NCBI GenBank assembly: GCA_011009095.1
Contig: VTPC01091062.1
Location: 200,189-264,188 of the forward strand
Origin: Ignelater luminosus
Lineage: Eukaryota > Arthropoda > Insecta > Coleoptera > Elateridae
Reading direction: 5' to 3'
Length of the DNA stretch: 64,000 bases
Both the position numbers and the translations under genes were made by a program. Position 1 is the first letter of the stretch. Each line of letters starts with the position of its first letter. Below, piece by piece: positions 1 through 12,987 of the stretch. The notes beneath the pieces are model-generated. The model had not been told where the DNA came from. It made no database searches and was given only the letters and a program-made list of their open reading frames with translations.

Positions 1-3000
1 TAATAAGCTTTCCTTCTCTGGCATCGTCATCATCATCATCACCATCGTGTCTGTCGGCATGCTACGACCGCCAATCACAACATTTCCGAGATGCCTACTA
101 CCATGCCAACCTGGTATTATAAATCGTAAAATAATGTTCTTGATCACAATACTACCCTATTGGGTCAGAAAAACACATATTTTGCTCTGTAATTGGTAAA
201 ATTAAATTAACTTAAATTTTCTAAAATTCTTTGATTATCTTATTAGACCTTCGTAAGAATGTCAGGTCAGTAGCCCTGGGAACTCATCCGACTTGATAAT
301 TATTTAATTAATATACAAATTTGTCAGCATTCTACAATCATTTATTTTTTGTCATCATCATCAGTTAAAATTTTTAAAATCTTTATGTGAGGTTTCAACA
401 GATGTTTATGTTTCTAGATTGTTGCTATCACGTTTCTCTCTACATAATGATATAAAACCAATACTAATCCGAGCCCAACTTTGGGTAGGCACATTAACTC
501 TGAGTTTTCACTGTTTTCGATCAATACTTCACTCCCGTATTCAAATTATCAGAAAGATATCTCAAATGAAAATTCAGTCGTAGACTGCAATTATCCAATA
601 CGTTGTGAACTTAAATCTTTTGTTTTGACCTTCTGCTTTTCACAAACTCAAGATGTGCTTTACTATTCCGCTTCCACAAGAACATCTTTGTGTAAATTAT
701 ATTGTCGAGTTTTTAGATCTAGGCAAAGCAGTCAATTTCTCAAAGAAGAAGAGAAGAGAAAGAAGAAAGATTTAAGCGTCGTAAGTAATAACTTACAAAT
801 TTTTTTACTGTGTGCACAAATAAGTAGCACAAATAAGACTATTTGTAAACAAAAACTCATCAATATACTTGTTGTGAAGTAAAATGATCTATTCCAGAAT
901 TTTACGCAGGGAAAAGTATGTCCCGTCTATCGTGCGACACGCTCTATAACTTAATTCAAAATTAATTCATCTAAATTTATAAAATTAATGATAATTTATA
1001 AATAATGATATATAATACAGTAAAATATAAAAAAATTATGCAACAGATTGTTATCAATTTTACTTTTAAGCGGTTTACGTAGAAAATTTCCAAATGTAGT
1101 TTCAGTAATTCTTCCAAGAAACGGTAAATTAATTGATTAACACGTTAATTACCTCCAGGGCAAGATTTAAAAATGTGAAGGTTACAAAGTCACGGTCATA
1201 ATAATAATGTTTAGTAATTACTAAAGAATTTCATGTGCATCTATCGATCGTTCTTTTGAATGTTTTATTAACTTTTTTTCTCATTAAAAACTAAATTCAT
1301 TTTCATTATTTTCCAGTGTTGTTTGAACTTCCACAAAAGGTATAATTTCACCGTTTTATTCTCCCTATTGCGCATTTAATTTTCGCATTTCACAGAAAAG
1401 TACTTTCTAGCAGTATTTGAACAAGTGGAATTAATTTCAGAGGAGTAAATAGCAAAGCAGTTTTGGGTCTTGTAGTAACAGTAGCAGTTACAAAACGACA
1501 TTTCGCAACTCAACTACGCCTATGCTAATAGACAAAGTACGACTAAAGAGAATATATTAAATAATATTAATGTAGGTAGAGACAAAATCGAGCGCCTATA
1601 TATCAGCGTCCTCGACCCTCCCAGTAGATATTTATTAATCTGATGAACATTCCCATAGAACCTATCAATAACATCATATTATTAAACTGTCATTGACGCT
1701 CTGGAAATGTCCTTAAGTTAGTTTTGGTCGATTAGGCGAAAGTAATTTAATAAGTGTAGGTGCCATTCAACCAACCTACACATCGCCACGAGGTATATGA
1801 GATTGACAAATTGACATGAACGTTTATAGTAATTGGCAATGGTGGCATTTTTTCTTTCTTTGTTTTCTTAAGTCTGCTAGGATTTAATTTCTGTTTACCT
1901 ATTCGTTTAAACATCGTAAATTACAGTATAATGTGTAAGGAAAGCGAAATAAATGCGGTGTTATTTTATCTCTTCCTGGTTTTCCTCTTGCTTAAGCAAA
2001 CTAAATTTAAGTTTAAACTAGACGCAGTGTGGCTACATATTGCACTTCTTTATAAAAGGATTATGAAGTGCATCTAATACACCTCAGCTTTTTAAGTAAC
2101 AATGATAAATGAAGCAGCAGACTCTAAAGCTCTTAAATAAGAAAAAATAAATCATAAACTCTATTATCCTGGTAGAGTATATTACTTTCCTGCATTATCC
2201 TTATTCTTTCTAGGAAATTTAAAATCAGTTCTTAAATGAATTATTTAGATGTTTTGATTTATTTTCTTTTTTCCATATTTCTGAGAAAGAAAATGTTTTA
2301 GATTCTTTGTCCTTCAAGTTTAAGAAATTGTTTATAAACAAACTTTTAGATTTATAATACGCTACGAACATGGTAAATGATAATAATAACACACCTTTAT
2401 AATATTTTTTCCAAATTAATTTATATTTTAGGTTTTTAACCACTAGAGATCCAAGGCCTAGCTGAGCAATCGAGGCCCGTCACTCGCCTCTTTCAAACTC
2501 TCCTGTGTGCCCAATTTAAGAGGTAACAATCTCAATAAACACTATTCGAAAAATATACAGGGGTCTTGCAAGTTGCAAAATGAATTCGAAATAAAGCAGA
2601 AACTTCTTTCCAAAAACGTACAGTTTCCGCCAATGCAGAATGTCAAGTTTCATGTAAGATTATTTGTTTTCTTAATTTCCTGGGAACAACATCGAAGAAT
2701 AAAATGCAATTCTCTGTATACTTTCTACTCTTTGGAGTCTACTATTGTAAAAATTCTCACGGTCCTCCATTATGACCGAAGTTATATTCTTGGAATGTTC
2801 GAATAATTCACAAACAATGCCCATTTCGAGATCTGTAATATCAAATTTTAATTTAAGACTTTTTCCCGTTAGTCTGCACAAGAATTATTGCTTTGCCTTT
2901 CATTTGTATATATTCGTTTCCCACACGTTTTGCCCAACGGTAGAGAAATATTCTTCAAATACTAATCAATAATGACTGGAAAAATGTTTACGCAGAGATG

Positions 3001-3880
3001 GGAATTCGACCAGTTAAATATTCGTATGCTATTTACCAACTATTAAATTGCTCGAGTAACCATTTTGCTATTGGATATCGAGCTTGGTGTATCCCATGGT
3101 AATAATGAAGCAGTTCTTCAAAAGCTTAGAAAAAAAAGAAAAGAATCTTTTTACTGTGCCTACTACATTTTTATAGTCCTTTGTGATGACTTTAAACAGA
3201 AATATCTAAGCAGGCGGTCGCTGTTACTTCTTGGACAGTTGTCGTTAGATTTTGACTAGTCAAGTTTAGTCTTTGCAATTAATCATATTTTGACTGGTTT
3301 TACAGTCAACGATCTAAATTTATCATTCGTTGTCAACTTAACAGCTAAATGACAACATGCTGAGTTAGAGTTCATTCGCTACTCCAGGAGTGTAAAGAGT
3401 ACATCAGTATTCTTTCATATTAGTATTTAGCAGTAAGCGTGTTATACCTGCAGGCGGCAAATCAAATGTTCGTTTGTACGAAATTCATCCCTGTAGGTAA
3501 ATCAGCTCTAGAAAATATCGGTATCGATAGTAGTAACTCAAAGCACTCGCTGTCAGTCAGGAAATCAAAGGACATGAAACGTTAGTTATTCTTCTTTTTG
3601 TAGGTTCTTTGAAAAAGATTTCTTAAGAAAGCGGGTATTACGCCATTAGAAAGATGAACAATTTATCGGTTTTGAGATCCATATTCAATTTCGCAAAAAA
3701 TACTGCCCAAAATTTTACAAATTTTGATATCCATGTACTCGTAGGAATCAGAAATTTAGAGAGATAATTAAACTTGAAAGGTCTATATTTTGAAAACTAT
3801 CGATTTTAGAAAGAAGTTTGTAGAGCACTAAATCTGAAGAGAAAATTTTTTGGCACCTCATGGACATCGATGTTTAGACC
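1..3880. other. AT-rich non-coding stretch, no gene recognised
   Basis: A short ATC-type microsatellite lies at about 25..46. Open frames of 60-130 codons occur, the longest at 481..882 starting from a TTG, but none shows a recognisable domain, splice context or biased composition. Nothing else stands out. Confidence 0.5.
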
Positions 3881-3892
3881 ACTATGTATTAA

Positions 3893-4250
3893 TATACAGG
3901 GTGGTTCAACAAGAACGAAACAGACTGAATAACTACCACGAAGATTTTTCGAAAAAACGCAAAAACCCGTCGATTTGTATTGCGAGGGGTGCATCTTTTT
4001 ACATAAAATTCTAACTCTAAACTTCAACCCCCTAGGGGGAGGAGGCGCGTCAACCTCTCAAACGCTTCATCATTAGAAAGATCTTCCAATTCTCCATATT
4101 GTCCGGTTTGAACTTTTAAATTCGGTCGATTTGTTTGGAAGATATCGTGTGATTCCATTCCAAAAGTTAAGGAAACACAGCTTGGATTTGTTTTATTATT
4201 TTGACTTGAAACACATTAAGATTTTAAAAACTGAAACAAAATGAAAGATA
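3893..4250. repeat. Fragment with a TACAGGGTG-type transposon terminus
   Basis: The stretch opens with TATACAGGGTGGTTCAACAA, the kind of terminus seen on many insect non-autonomous DNA transposons. A CCCCCTAGGGGG palindrome follows near 4028. I found no matching inverted end, so it is probably a one-ended fragment abutting the mariner remnant to its right. Family not assigned. Confidence 0.35.
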
Positions 4251-4261
4251 CGCTTCCCCCC

Positions 4262-5140
4262 CAAAAATCAACGCACTTCATCTATTTCTGTTCCCAGGAC
4301 GTTATCCTGTCAGAAAAAAACTCTTTTGGTTCTTCTGTAAATTACGCTGTTACAACTGCTTGAGCCTCTTCATCACTCGAAAATCGTTCGCCCAGATTTT
4401 TTCAGGTCTCGGAATAAAAAGTAATCAGACGAAGCCAGGTCAGAGAGGGAGAGTGGATGGTTGAGTTCTAGAAATCCATATTCACGAATTGTAGCCAGCG
4501 CTTTTTCTGACATGTGCACAGATGCATTGCCGTGCAGAATAAGAACATTTGATGATAGCTTTCCGCGCCGTTTTTCTTTAATTGACTCTCGCAAAGCTTT
4601 CAAGATATGACTGTAGGTCTCTTCTGTTATTGTAGTCTTTTTTGGTATGATTAGCTAGATCCAAAAAACTGGTGCCATGACCTTACCGGCTGATTTTGCC
4701 GCTTTGAACTTCTTAGGGATGGGCAGTCTTCTGCTTTCATTGCATTGACTCTTGTTTCGATTCAGGGTCTCTATGATAGACCCAAGTTTCATCTCCAGTC
4801 ACTGAAAGTTAGTTGATGACTCACGAACAGTTCCAAATTCTCCTCACAACATTGACGCCGGGCTCCCCTTTTGGAGTGGCGTCAGCAAACGCGGAACCTA
4901 TCTTGCACTCACTTTTAACATCTCTAAATGATTATGAATGATTGAATGCATTGTACCAGTTGCAATCCCCATTTCTTCAGTTGTCCGAGACACAGCCACT
5001 CGCCTGTCTTGCATTGTGAATTCTTCCACTTTTTGACACATTTCTGATGTAGCTGCAGAAACAAGTCGTCTAGTGTGAGGGTCGTCTTTTATTGATTCTC
5101 ATCCCCACTTAAACGGTTTGACCCAAAATTCGATTTTATA
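4262..5140 (-). pseudogene. Degenerate mariner transposase (DD34D), N-terminus missing
   Basis: Minus-strand translation in pieces gives a mariner DDE transposase, the enzyme that cuts and pastes mariner elements at TA sites. In order one sees the linker region (KVEEFTMQDRRVAVSRTTEE), the WVPRLL-type signature with its W turned into a stop near 4900, the first catalytic block TGDETW near 4795, the second block near 4525, and SLSDLASSDYFLFRDLKK near 4400. The second catalytic Asp reads Gly (LHGNAS, where the family has HDN). Exactly 34 residues separate that position from the third Asp, so this is the DD34D class. Several Trp codons have become stops. About 40 N-terminal residues are missing, and no terminal inverted repeats were found. 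It is certainly inactive. Subfamily not assigned. Confidence 0.8.
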
Positions 5141-5204
5141 TTCTGAAGAGGCACACGTGAAACATATGTATAATAGCACTAGCGGCCTAGTAGGCCTATA
5201 GCTT

Positions 5205-5760
5205 GCGAGGTTATTTTTTTCCATTTCTTCTTTTTAGACGCTTCGTGCTTCCATTTCTCTATTCTTACTGACTGTACATCTTTATCTACTTCGTGTTTCC
5301 ACCTGTTTTTTGGTCTTCCTGTTCTTTTCTGTGCCTATTGTATGTTTTAGTATCTTTGGTTTTATTGGTACTCATATCCTTGTTTATTGCTTGGTTCGTC
5401 ATCGTGTTTTCGTTGCCATGGTCATTTATCAGTTTTTTGAATTTACTTTCTCTATTTTATCCTCACTACTATTCCATCTCCATCCGGCACCATTTATCCT
5501 TATTTTTCTGACTCCTATTTTCACTTCGTTTCCTTTATCTCTTTCCTCCTGTGCCATTTTCCTTATTGATTTCTGAATTTCTCTCTCTCTTACCGTTGTA
5601 TCATCATTAATGTATATTTTTTCCTCATCAACATTTTTTAATTTTGCTTTATTCTTCATAATTTTTATCTTTTCTTGTTGATCTTCTAATTCGATTAGGC
5701 ATGTTTTCAGACATAGCTTATGTGCATTTTTTAGTTTGGCTTCTACTCTGAGGTGTTTTT
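5205..5760 (-). pseudogene. Fragment of a non-LTR retrotransposon (ORF1-like part plus C-terminal tail)
   Basis: On the minus strand, 5760 to 5429 reads as a charged coiled-coil segment running into DEEKIYINDDTTVREREIQK and ending in GWRW. I recognise this style from insect endonuclease/reverse-transcriptase elements. Further downstream, 5345 to 5210 reads GRPKNRWKHEVDKDVQSVRI, which resembles the extreme C-terminal tail (GRP-x-x-RW) of such polyproteins. The two ends are only about 80 bp apart, so the endonuclease and polymerase body has been lost by deletion. The element lies immediately upstream, on the same strand, of the truncated mariner. Family assignment rests on pattern memory and is tentative. 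Confidence 0.45.
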
Positions 5761-5769
5761 TTTATAGAA

Positions 5770-6480
5770 TTGTCCATTGATTCCTTTAACACTACTACAC
5801 ACGTGAAACATACGCCCAAAAAATGTTTTGGGGTTTATTTCCCCCTTTTTCTTCAAATTGTCACACATCGTGTTGCTAAAAAGTGCTGTCACTACAACTA
5901 TTATGGGCGCACTGAGCCTAAATTGCACAGTTGTAATAGAAAAGCATGTCTGGCCATGTATGGTGAATGTTTCGACTTGCTCAAAACTTTCCTTCCTATC
6001 GAGGTAAATAAATTACTGAACGCTCCTCGTACATCATGTAGCAATATTAGAGCATATTATTTTTAAGAATTAACTGTTTGTAAGTACATATGGAATACAA
6101 TAATATAAAATAGATGATTAATTAAAATTTTCGAATTTCAGAAATTTATAGCAATTGTATTTAGTATTTAGTTTGTACTCAAAATAAAAAAGACAATTTT
6201 ATGGAAAACTTTTTTCACACAAATATAATTTTAGATTGTTATTATTTGTAAGAAAATTTCAAAATTAGAGTATTAATGTTTGAAAAAGGCCCAGGTGTGT
6301 CGAAACATCACATAATAATGTTATAATTAAACAATTTTTTGAAAGACCAACAAGGAATAAAAAACTTTTCCACACCCGATAGTTTTGAACCCAATGATCT
6401 AAAATATCAAATCAAAAGTAAACGTTTAATGTTTGCAGGAAATTGCAAAATCAGAAACCTGTTCTGAGGTATCTTCATTT
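5770..6480. other. Non-coding stretch with a possible retroelement tail motif
   Basis: No gene recognised. Around 6278..6310 the sequence contains GAAAAAGGCC and GTGTGTCGAAACATC. Such GAA-GGCC / CGAAAC pairs recur near the ends of some retroelements, but there is no coding support here. Confidence 0.3.
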
Positions 6481-6485
6481 TATCG

Positions 6486-6942
6486 AGGTTTAAGGTTTAG
6501 AATGAATGTTTTTAGGTAGTCACTCTGATTACCATAGAATTTTACGGAGGTTGGCCTGAAATGCTGGACAAAACTATTGGTGCTAAGAAGGTAGCAAAAA
6601 GTTTTTTTTTGTTTTTAATAAACAATCTAACTGTTCTTTTCAACTTCCAGAGCACTTTATTAACACACTTTTGAATAATCTTACAATAATTTTACATCAA
6701 TATCGACTTATTATACAGATGATTAGCAACTAATAAAAACTAAACTCTTTCAAGGAATGAATATTCTTTTTCTTTCTTCGGTATTCGTTTTCTTTAAAAT
6801 GTTGCGTTTGGTGCGCATTTTAGAACGTCCTACCAACGATACTCTTGTATTTGACAGGTTTGAATTTTAACATTTCTTAATCTTATTCCAAATATTTCGA
6901 TTGAATTAAGTTAACCCTAAACTATTTCTAATAACACTAAAG
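6486..6942. repeat. Dispersed repeat, copy 1 (LTR-like)
   Basis: This segment aligns, with indels, to 12988..13371 in the same orientation. Shared blocks include the GGCC-GAAATGC block near 6556, CACTTTATTAACA near 6652, CTTTCAAGGAATGAATATTC near 6748, ACTCTTGTATTTGACA near 6840 and CCCTAAACT near 6915. Read on the minus strand it contains an AATAAA-type signal inside the repeat, as expected of an LTR, but no primer binding site or coding region adjoins it. Best described as a two-copy dispersed repeat of probable LTR or other mobile origin. Confidence 0.6.
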
Positions 6943-6944
6943 GT

Positions 6945-9900
6945 TTATTGTTTAACGGGTTCTGCACTCGAGCTCACGCGGTTGTTACGCCACTGTACAA
7001 ATGTGCTTTTAATTAATGCCTGAAGCTTACGATAATTCAAGCTAATAAGTACAGCAATCAAGCAGAATCGTTTGTTAATTTAGATTAAAAGCTAAGCTTT
7101 AAAGCAAGATTACATTCATGGCACTCTATTCAAAACCTTGTATTTTAGTAATACCTTCAATAATTTAATTTATCTAATGTGCATGAAAATTTCTATAACA
7201 TTCTTTATTGAAACTATGGTAGAATTTAGAGAAATTAACTCGATATTGAGTCTGAAAAGACATGAAGCTCTTTCCGGGTTGAAAAATTTCGGAGCTACTG
7301 CCATCAAAAAACCAACATCGTATCCCAATGAATTTGAATAACTCTGTGTATTATTAGTTTTCTAGTTTTTTTTTTATTGTTGTTGTATACTATTGTTAAT
7401 TTATAAATAGATCGTTGCAAACAATAAACGCAACGAAATGTAAAAAATCAATTAATGCATTCCTCCTGATTATGAATTTTAAAATTGCTTTGTACATGTA
7501 TGTATGTACATTCAACAGCACTATTGTTTGAATATAATGCAAATTCAAATAACAAAAGGGCATGAACACTTGTGCAAGATAGCACGTATTCATATGTTTA
7601 CAACATAATAGATGATATTACACGTTATCTATTTGCGGTTTATTTAACTATACGTTTGCTATGCTAGAGCAAGCTTAAGGGATTATTAAAATTTGTATCG
7701 CACCATTGGAGAACGTTAAATTCCTATTTAACAATTACCAGTTTAGCTGTAATTTAAATATCGTTAGGTACATAAGTTTGGTTTATAGACACGCTCGACA
7801 ACGTAAAATACACACAAAAAATTCCCGATTGATCGCAAATTTCGTTTCTTTTTTAAAGCACAGGTACTTTTTCATAAAAGTGTGATTACGTGTTTATTTT
7901 TTTATGGGCACCTCGAAAACAAGATATCGTGTGCCACCGTTGGTTGTGGTGTTTTGAAAAGTGTCAAGGGAACGATATGCCTCGTTTCTTTATTACATAA
8001 CATCGTTGCTATGATCGTTTGCATGCACTTTTACTCCCCAGTGAAATCTTATCTCGTAATGGGATGAAAAGATGACTCGCCGCTTCACGCCAAATATGAA
8101 AAACCCACCTTTAAAATTATACTTTATGTATTTACTGTTTACTGAAATCGAGACTAAAACAGTTGTATTCGTTTTATATTTACCTCGTGTACAATTTGGG
8201 TACGAAATGAAGCCCTTTAGTGCTGTTAAAGAAAAGTGTTTCGGCTTGCACTTCCGCAATTTTCGTTTAGAATGAAAATATATAGAAAAAAAGAGAACAT
8301 TATCGTACCGAAAGCAATGTACTTGCTAATTTTGAATTCTTAAAGGATAAAAAAGTAATTCCACCGCGATACTTTTCGCTTACAGCGAACGGATAGCATG
8401 TAAAACACAAGAAAATGTTGAATCCATCGTCCCTTGAGGTTATCGAAAAGCCTCCCTCAAAAAAACGTGTAACGTCGAACTAATGTTTGATTTTTCACGA
8501 GTCGCTTGTGTGCTTTTTTAAGGATGGAGGGGAGGTAACTAAAAACGAATAGACACGCATGTGTTTTTAATACCCTGGATCACGACTCGGATTTACATAA
8601 TGGTCGAGTAACGAGTCGATATGGTAGCTGTGCGTTGTAACGTCGTGCCCGCCGAATTCCAACCGTATCATGATACAATATGAGGTCTTTATAAACGCCC
8701 TAATTTGCACGAAATGCTATTAAATAAAAAATATCTGTCATGGCAAACGAATTTTTGTCCTATCAAGATTTTAAATGACGGCTTTATTACAGTCGTAACG
8801 CAATAATTTTTAACTTTTAGATTTTCATATACTACAGCGACCCATAATTCTATTTTCTGTCCTGGTTTTGGTTTTCATTTGTAAGAATTTACAATTTTGG
8901 AATTAACTATGGAAATAAAGTGCAGTGTTAATTATCTGTCCTATTGATTTCAACTAGTAATCAGAACTTCAAGGTTTGGTTTTGTTGTAGTTGACACGTA
9001 CAGCCAAACTGATAAACGCAAGATGTCACAATCGGTTAATATAATGCAGAACTCGTGTGGTTTATGTAGATAAATCTGTCAGTTGCATTCTAGTTCATAA
9101 CCACCGATACGTAAATAGGATTTATTAACATACGACACACGAACAAGCAAACAACATACAAAATATTGAATAAAAAATCCGTTTTGACAACCACGTAAAT
9201 TCTATCTAGATATTAACTATTTGGTTGGTATAAATCTACAAATAATTGAACGTTAATTAGAGCGATAAGTATGTTAATCATTAACAATAGCAGACCGATC
9301 GGATATGATGACATTGCTCTAAAATCCTCTTACGGAAACCTAAACTGTAAACCAACTGTCGATGTCGCTACGCATATTTTTCAAAAACGGAGTAAGCCAG
9401 AATAATGTTCTGCTGATAACATATCAAAGACGGTTTGCCAGTTAGACCATAAATCGAAAATAGAAGTTTGACCAAGATGATATCTACTCTTACAAAATTA
9501 GTTTTCTATCTTCAAGGCAAATTCGTAGTGTGATCTTCTCCAGATAACTTTTGTACAAAACATTTCGAAGAACTTAATTCCCTCTATAGTTACTTAAATT
9601 AATTTAAGTCATCTTTTTTATGGTTATTTTCTAGTTGAAATTTTATCGGTCAACTTAGGTTAATTTTACTTGAATCGATCAAACAACTGATTTAACTTAG
9701 GCAGATATGATAGATTTTGGATAAACTAAAGTTAAGTCAAAATTGCTTTACTTAGGTTAGTTCAAATTTGTTATATACGTATGTACAGCTTTTATACTCA
9801 TATCCACTCAATGTTCCAATAGATGTATACAAAAACTGCGACTGCAGCAAAATTGCTGATTGGATCTTTGGACTCTGTTATGATGTACCAGGAGGCCCTT

Positions 9901-10028
9901 TATAAAAGGCTCACAGAGCTCGATAATAGATATTACGCTATGTTCCAATAGAATAGCAAGCCTTAGAAATTATAAGAAACTGCAGAGTAGAGGGGGTGAA
10001 AGAGAACCTTAGCTTGCATAGAAATAAA
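6945..10028. other. AT-rich non-coding stretch, no gene recognised
   Basis: Several open frames of 60-90 codons lie between 7138 and 8275 on both strands, overlapping each other. None has a recognisable domain or convincing splice context. A few TTAGGTTA-like words occur near 9640..9770 but do not form an array. Confidence 0.45.
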
Positions 10029-10030
10029 TA

Positions 10031-10782
10031 TACAGGGTGTCCTCAGATCGACTTAATAATAGGTGTAAAAGACAAGAAATTTTCGAGTTGAAATCTGAGC
10101 CTGTGGGGATTAGCCCTGCTTGATTAGAAACTAACTTGCGCCATGTTTTTATTTTTGGAAAATCAAGTAGGCTTTGATAGGTCTCAAAAACTTATTTTCG
10201 GTGTATGTAAAGTACCTTTTCCGAGAGACGTATCGAGAAATCTTATTAGCAAAAGTTGTTCAAATTGCAAATTTATGCCCACATACCAAGTTTGAAAACA
10301 ATCGGCAGAATTTGGTTTTTTCAATTCCACGGAGGCTTTCTCTTTGTAACTGCCACGACTTTAAAGTTCGTCTTGAAAAATGTATTCAATCAGGTGGCAG
10401 TTACATAGAGTAAACCTTCCTGCAGTCTGTAATTAATAGTACTAATAAAATTTATTTTTTTAAATTCACTTTTGTAAAATTTAAAAATCAAGAGAAAAAT
10501 CAAATTGTGCCGATTGTTTTCAAATTTGGTATGTGGGCATAAATTCGCATTCTGAACAACTTTTGTTTATAAAATCTTTTGATATGCCTCACGTAAAAAG
10601 TACTTTGCCTACACCGTAAATAAATTTTTGATGCCTATCAAAGCCTGCTTGATTTTTCAAAAATAAAAATATGGCGCATGTTAGTTTCTAATCAAGCAAG
10701 GCTGATCCCCACAGGCTCAAATTTTAACTCGAAAATTTGTCTTTCACACCTATTGTTAAGTCGATCTGGAGACACCCTGTAT
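10031..10782. mobile_element. Long-inverted-repeat non-autonomous DNA transposon (foldback type)
   Basis: Two arms of about 290 bp (10033..10325 and 10490..10780) are imperfect reverse complements. Both ends begin CAGGGTGTC followed by an AGATCGACTTAA block, and they are flanked by TATA-like target sequence. The spacer is about 165 bp. Shared inner landmarks are GCCTGTGGGGAT, TCTAATCAAGCA-type and TATGTGGGCATAAATT-type blocks. No transposase is encoded; the 79-codon open frame inside is just the left arm read through. The TA-rich flanks and CAGGG ends suggest mobilisation by a Tc1/mariner- or similar TA-targeting enzyme, which is inference. Confidence 0.85.
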
Positions 10783-11039
10783 ATTTTGATATACAAGAAT
10801 CACGCGTCAAGAGGTAAGATACAAACATACGCAAGAGATGAGACGTAGATAAAATAGATATGCAAAGAATGAATTATAAATAGAAAAAGAAACACTAAGA
10901 ACAGACGATTCAATTAGAGAATGCTGCGACAATGTCACAAAAACATGAAAAACAGGTATATTCGTAGAATGAGAAGATAGGTGTTCTAAGGAAGTAAAGA
11001 GAAGACAAAGCTATAAGAATTGCTACAAAGAAACTTAGT

Positions 11040-12420
11040 ATGATGACAAAAACAACGCTGAATGAAGAGGAAATGGAGAAGACTATTAAAGACGTATTTC
11101 CTACATACGAGCTCAGAAAATAGAAGAAATCTACTCACGAGATAACAACTTTCGGGACAGAAAAATTGATAAAACCAGTTGGTAAACTCAGAAATAAAAA
11201 AGCGCCAAGACCGGGCAATATCCCGGCAAAAATTATTAAAATACTAGCAGAAGGAAACACAGATAAGATGTTGCAGATAGTTAATACAATAATGATAATG
11301 GTAAATTGCTAGAGTAGTATTGATTCCAAAAACGGAGGGTTAAGATCTGTATGCATCTACTAGATGCAATGGGCGAAACCTATAGGCAACGATTACAAAT
11401 AGATTACAAACTGAGCTGCAAGACAAAGAAATAGCGAAGAGGCAGTACAGACATAAAGAATGCTTTTACGTATCTCAACTGGATGGCATCTAATATTGCA
11501 GAAAATGATGAACAGAGGAATAAGCACATAACCAATAAATATAGTTAGTTGCTGACTATCTAGATAACAGATGACTTATAACAGAAAACGACAAAAATAT
11601 AGAATGAGATGTGGAGTGCCTCGGAGTTCTATTTTAGGTCCCCTAATTCGAAACCTCTACTTTGATAGCATAGTCAGAACTGGGAAAAAAAAAAGCCTGT
11701 AGATTGTATTAATGACGGTTAACACAATAGAAGAACTCCAAACGGAGATGTCTATCGCATTAGAAAGAATAGAAAAGATTATAGAAGAAAACGAGCTCCA
11801 AATAGTATTGTGCTACTTGACTGCTGGCGAATAGCAGCATTATGCCCAAAGTCCAAAAACCGAAATATGAAAAATGGAAAGATGCTTCATTAGGCATGAG
11901 AAATTTAGAAAAATACTGGAAAGATCACAGAGAAGGATAACCCTAATAATAAGAAGGTATTGGGAATTACTGCTGACGTAATAGCGAGATTACTGCCCGT
12001 AGATGTGATAGTAGAAGAAGGAAGTAGAATATATGCAAGGAAATGATTAGCGAATGGAGAGACAGATGGCAACAAAAAGAAGGTACAGCTGGATGGATAA
12101 GCCAGCTTGTGACGAACTTTGAATGTTAGATAAAAAGAGAATGCAGAGTACTAATTATTACCTGACAAAGTTCCTCAGGACCCATGATAGTTTTAGAATA
12201 TACCCAAAGAAATATTTTTTTTAAAGCAACAGATTACTGTATAATATACTGCGGTCACATAGATGATACAGAGCATACTTTTTTCAGGTGTGAGAAACGG
12301 AATGATTTAAGAAAGGCAGCTAACAAAGAAGTTGGAGGGGAGATAGGAAAAGACAATATTATAAGCATGTGAGAAAGCAAAGGTAATTGAGAAACAATTA
12401 ACAAAATGGTAACGGTGATA
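11040..12420 (+). pseudogene. Degenerate R1/Jockey-like non-LTR retrotransposon (reverse transcriptase to C-terminus)
   Basis: Plus-strand pieces in shifting frames retain the order of a non-LTR reverse transcriptase, the enzyme that copies the element into its target. The N-terminal palm block KKAPRPGNIPAKII is near 11196. A VVLIPKTEG block is near 11320, followed by a LLDAMG-like stretch. The block CGVPRSSILGPLIRNLYFDS, corresponding to the family's GVPQGSVLGPLL, is near 11615. A helical TIEELQTEM region follows near 11720. The C-terminal Cys/His knuckle CGHIDDTEHTFFRCEK lies near 12250, typical of R1-like elements. The YADD catalytic loop is not preserved and many stops and shifts intervene, so it is long dead. 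The left boundary is unclear. Confidence 0.7.
12148..12240 (+). repeat. C-terminal R1-like segment, copy 1 of a local direct repeat
   Basis: About 90 bp beginning ATTATTACCTGACAAAGTTC recur at 12716..12804 with few differences. The stretch encodes part of the R1-like C-terminal region just upstream of the Cys/His knuckle (YLTKFLRTHDSFRIYPKK). Confidence 0.75.
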
Positions 12421-12715
12421 ATTAAAGATAAGATAAGAAACGGAGTTTAACTTCCGAAGAAGAATACAAGGTAGATATAAACTTCTGCTTCTAAAGCCAT
12501 GCCTAAAGCAGTTTCGGAAGTATCTCGTCCTTTTCAGTAGGGAGAAAGAACTCAATTCAAGTTAGAATAGGGTTATTTACCTGTTTTAGGTTAAATAATC
12601 AAATGGATTAGGTTAACAAATATTGCTTCGACTTGCTTTTATGTTGAAAAAAGTGGAGTTATATTGGATTAAGCACGCAACCTGTAATATAAATTGTGCG
12701 AAAAATTGCAAATTA

Positions 12716-12801
12716 TTAATTATTACCTGACAAAGTTCCTCAGGGCCCATGACAGTTTTAGAATATACCCAAAAACTTATTTTTTTTAAAGAAACAAGTT
12801 A

Positions 12802-12804
<3 letters not shown>
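12716..12804 (+). repeat. R1-like segment, copy 2 of the local direct repeat
   Basis: Near-copy of 12148..12240, about 570 bp away in the same orientation. It runs directly into the TA microsatellite, where the first copy continues into the coding knuckle. It is either the stub of a second related element or a local duplication. Confidence 0.7.

Positions 12805-12836
<32 letters not shown>
12805..12836. repeat. TA dinucleotide microsatellite
   Basis: Sixteen uninterrupted TA units. Confidence 0.98.
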
Positions 12837-12839
<3 letters not shown>

Positions 12840-12987
12840 GATAAACTGGAATGAAAATATTTATTATCTGCTCTAAATGTGAGTTAGATCTTCACTAAGT
12901 CTACTAATTGAATGATAAAATTTATTACCTGTGATGCTAAATTCTTCTGTTGTCATTATAAGCCTCTCTCATAAGCATTTTTAGGTA

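Noticed and set aside
481-882. 133-codon open frame
   Set aside because: Starts with TTG, has no domain or splice context, and is of ordinary AT-rich composition.
6278-6310. GAAAAAGGCC / CGAAAC motif suggestive of a retroelement 3' end
   Set aside because: No adjoining coding remnant or repeat partner in the window.
10174-10413. 79-codon open frame
   Set aside because: Entirely within the arm and spacer of the long-inverted-repeat element.
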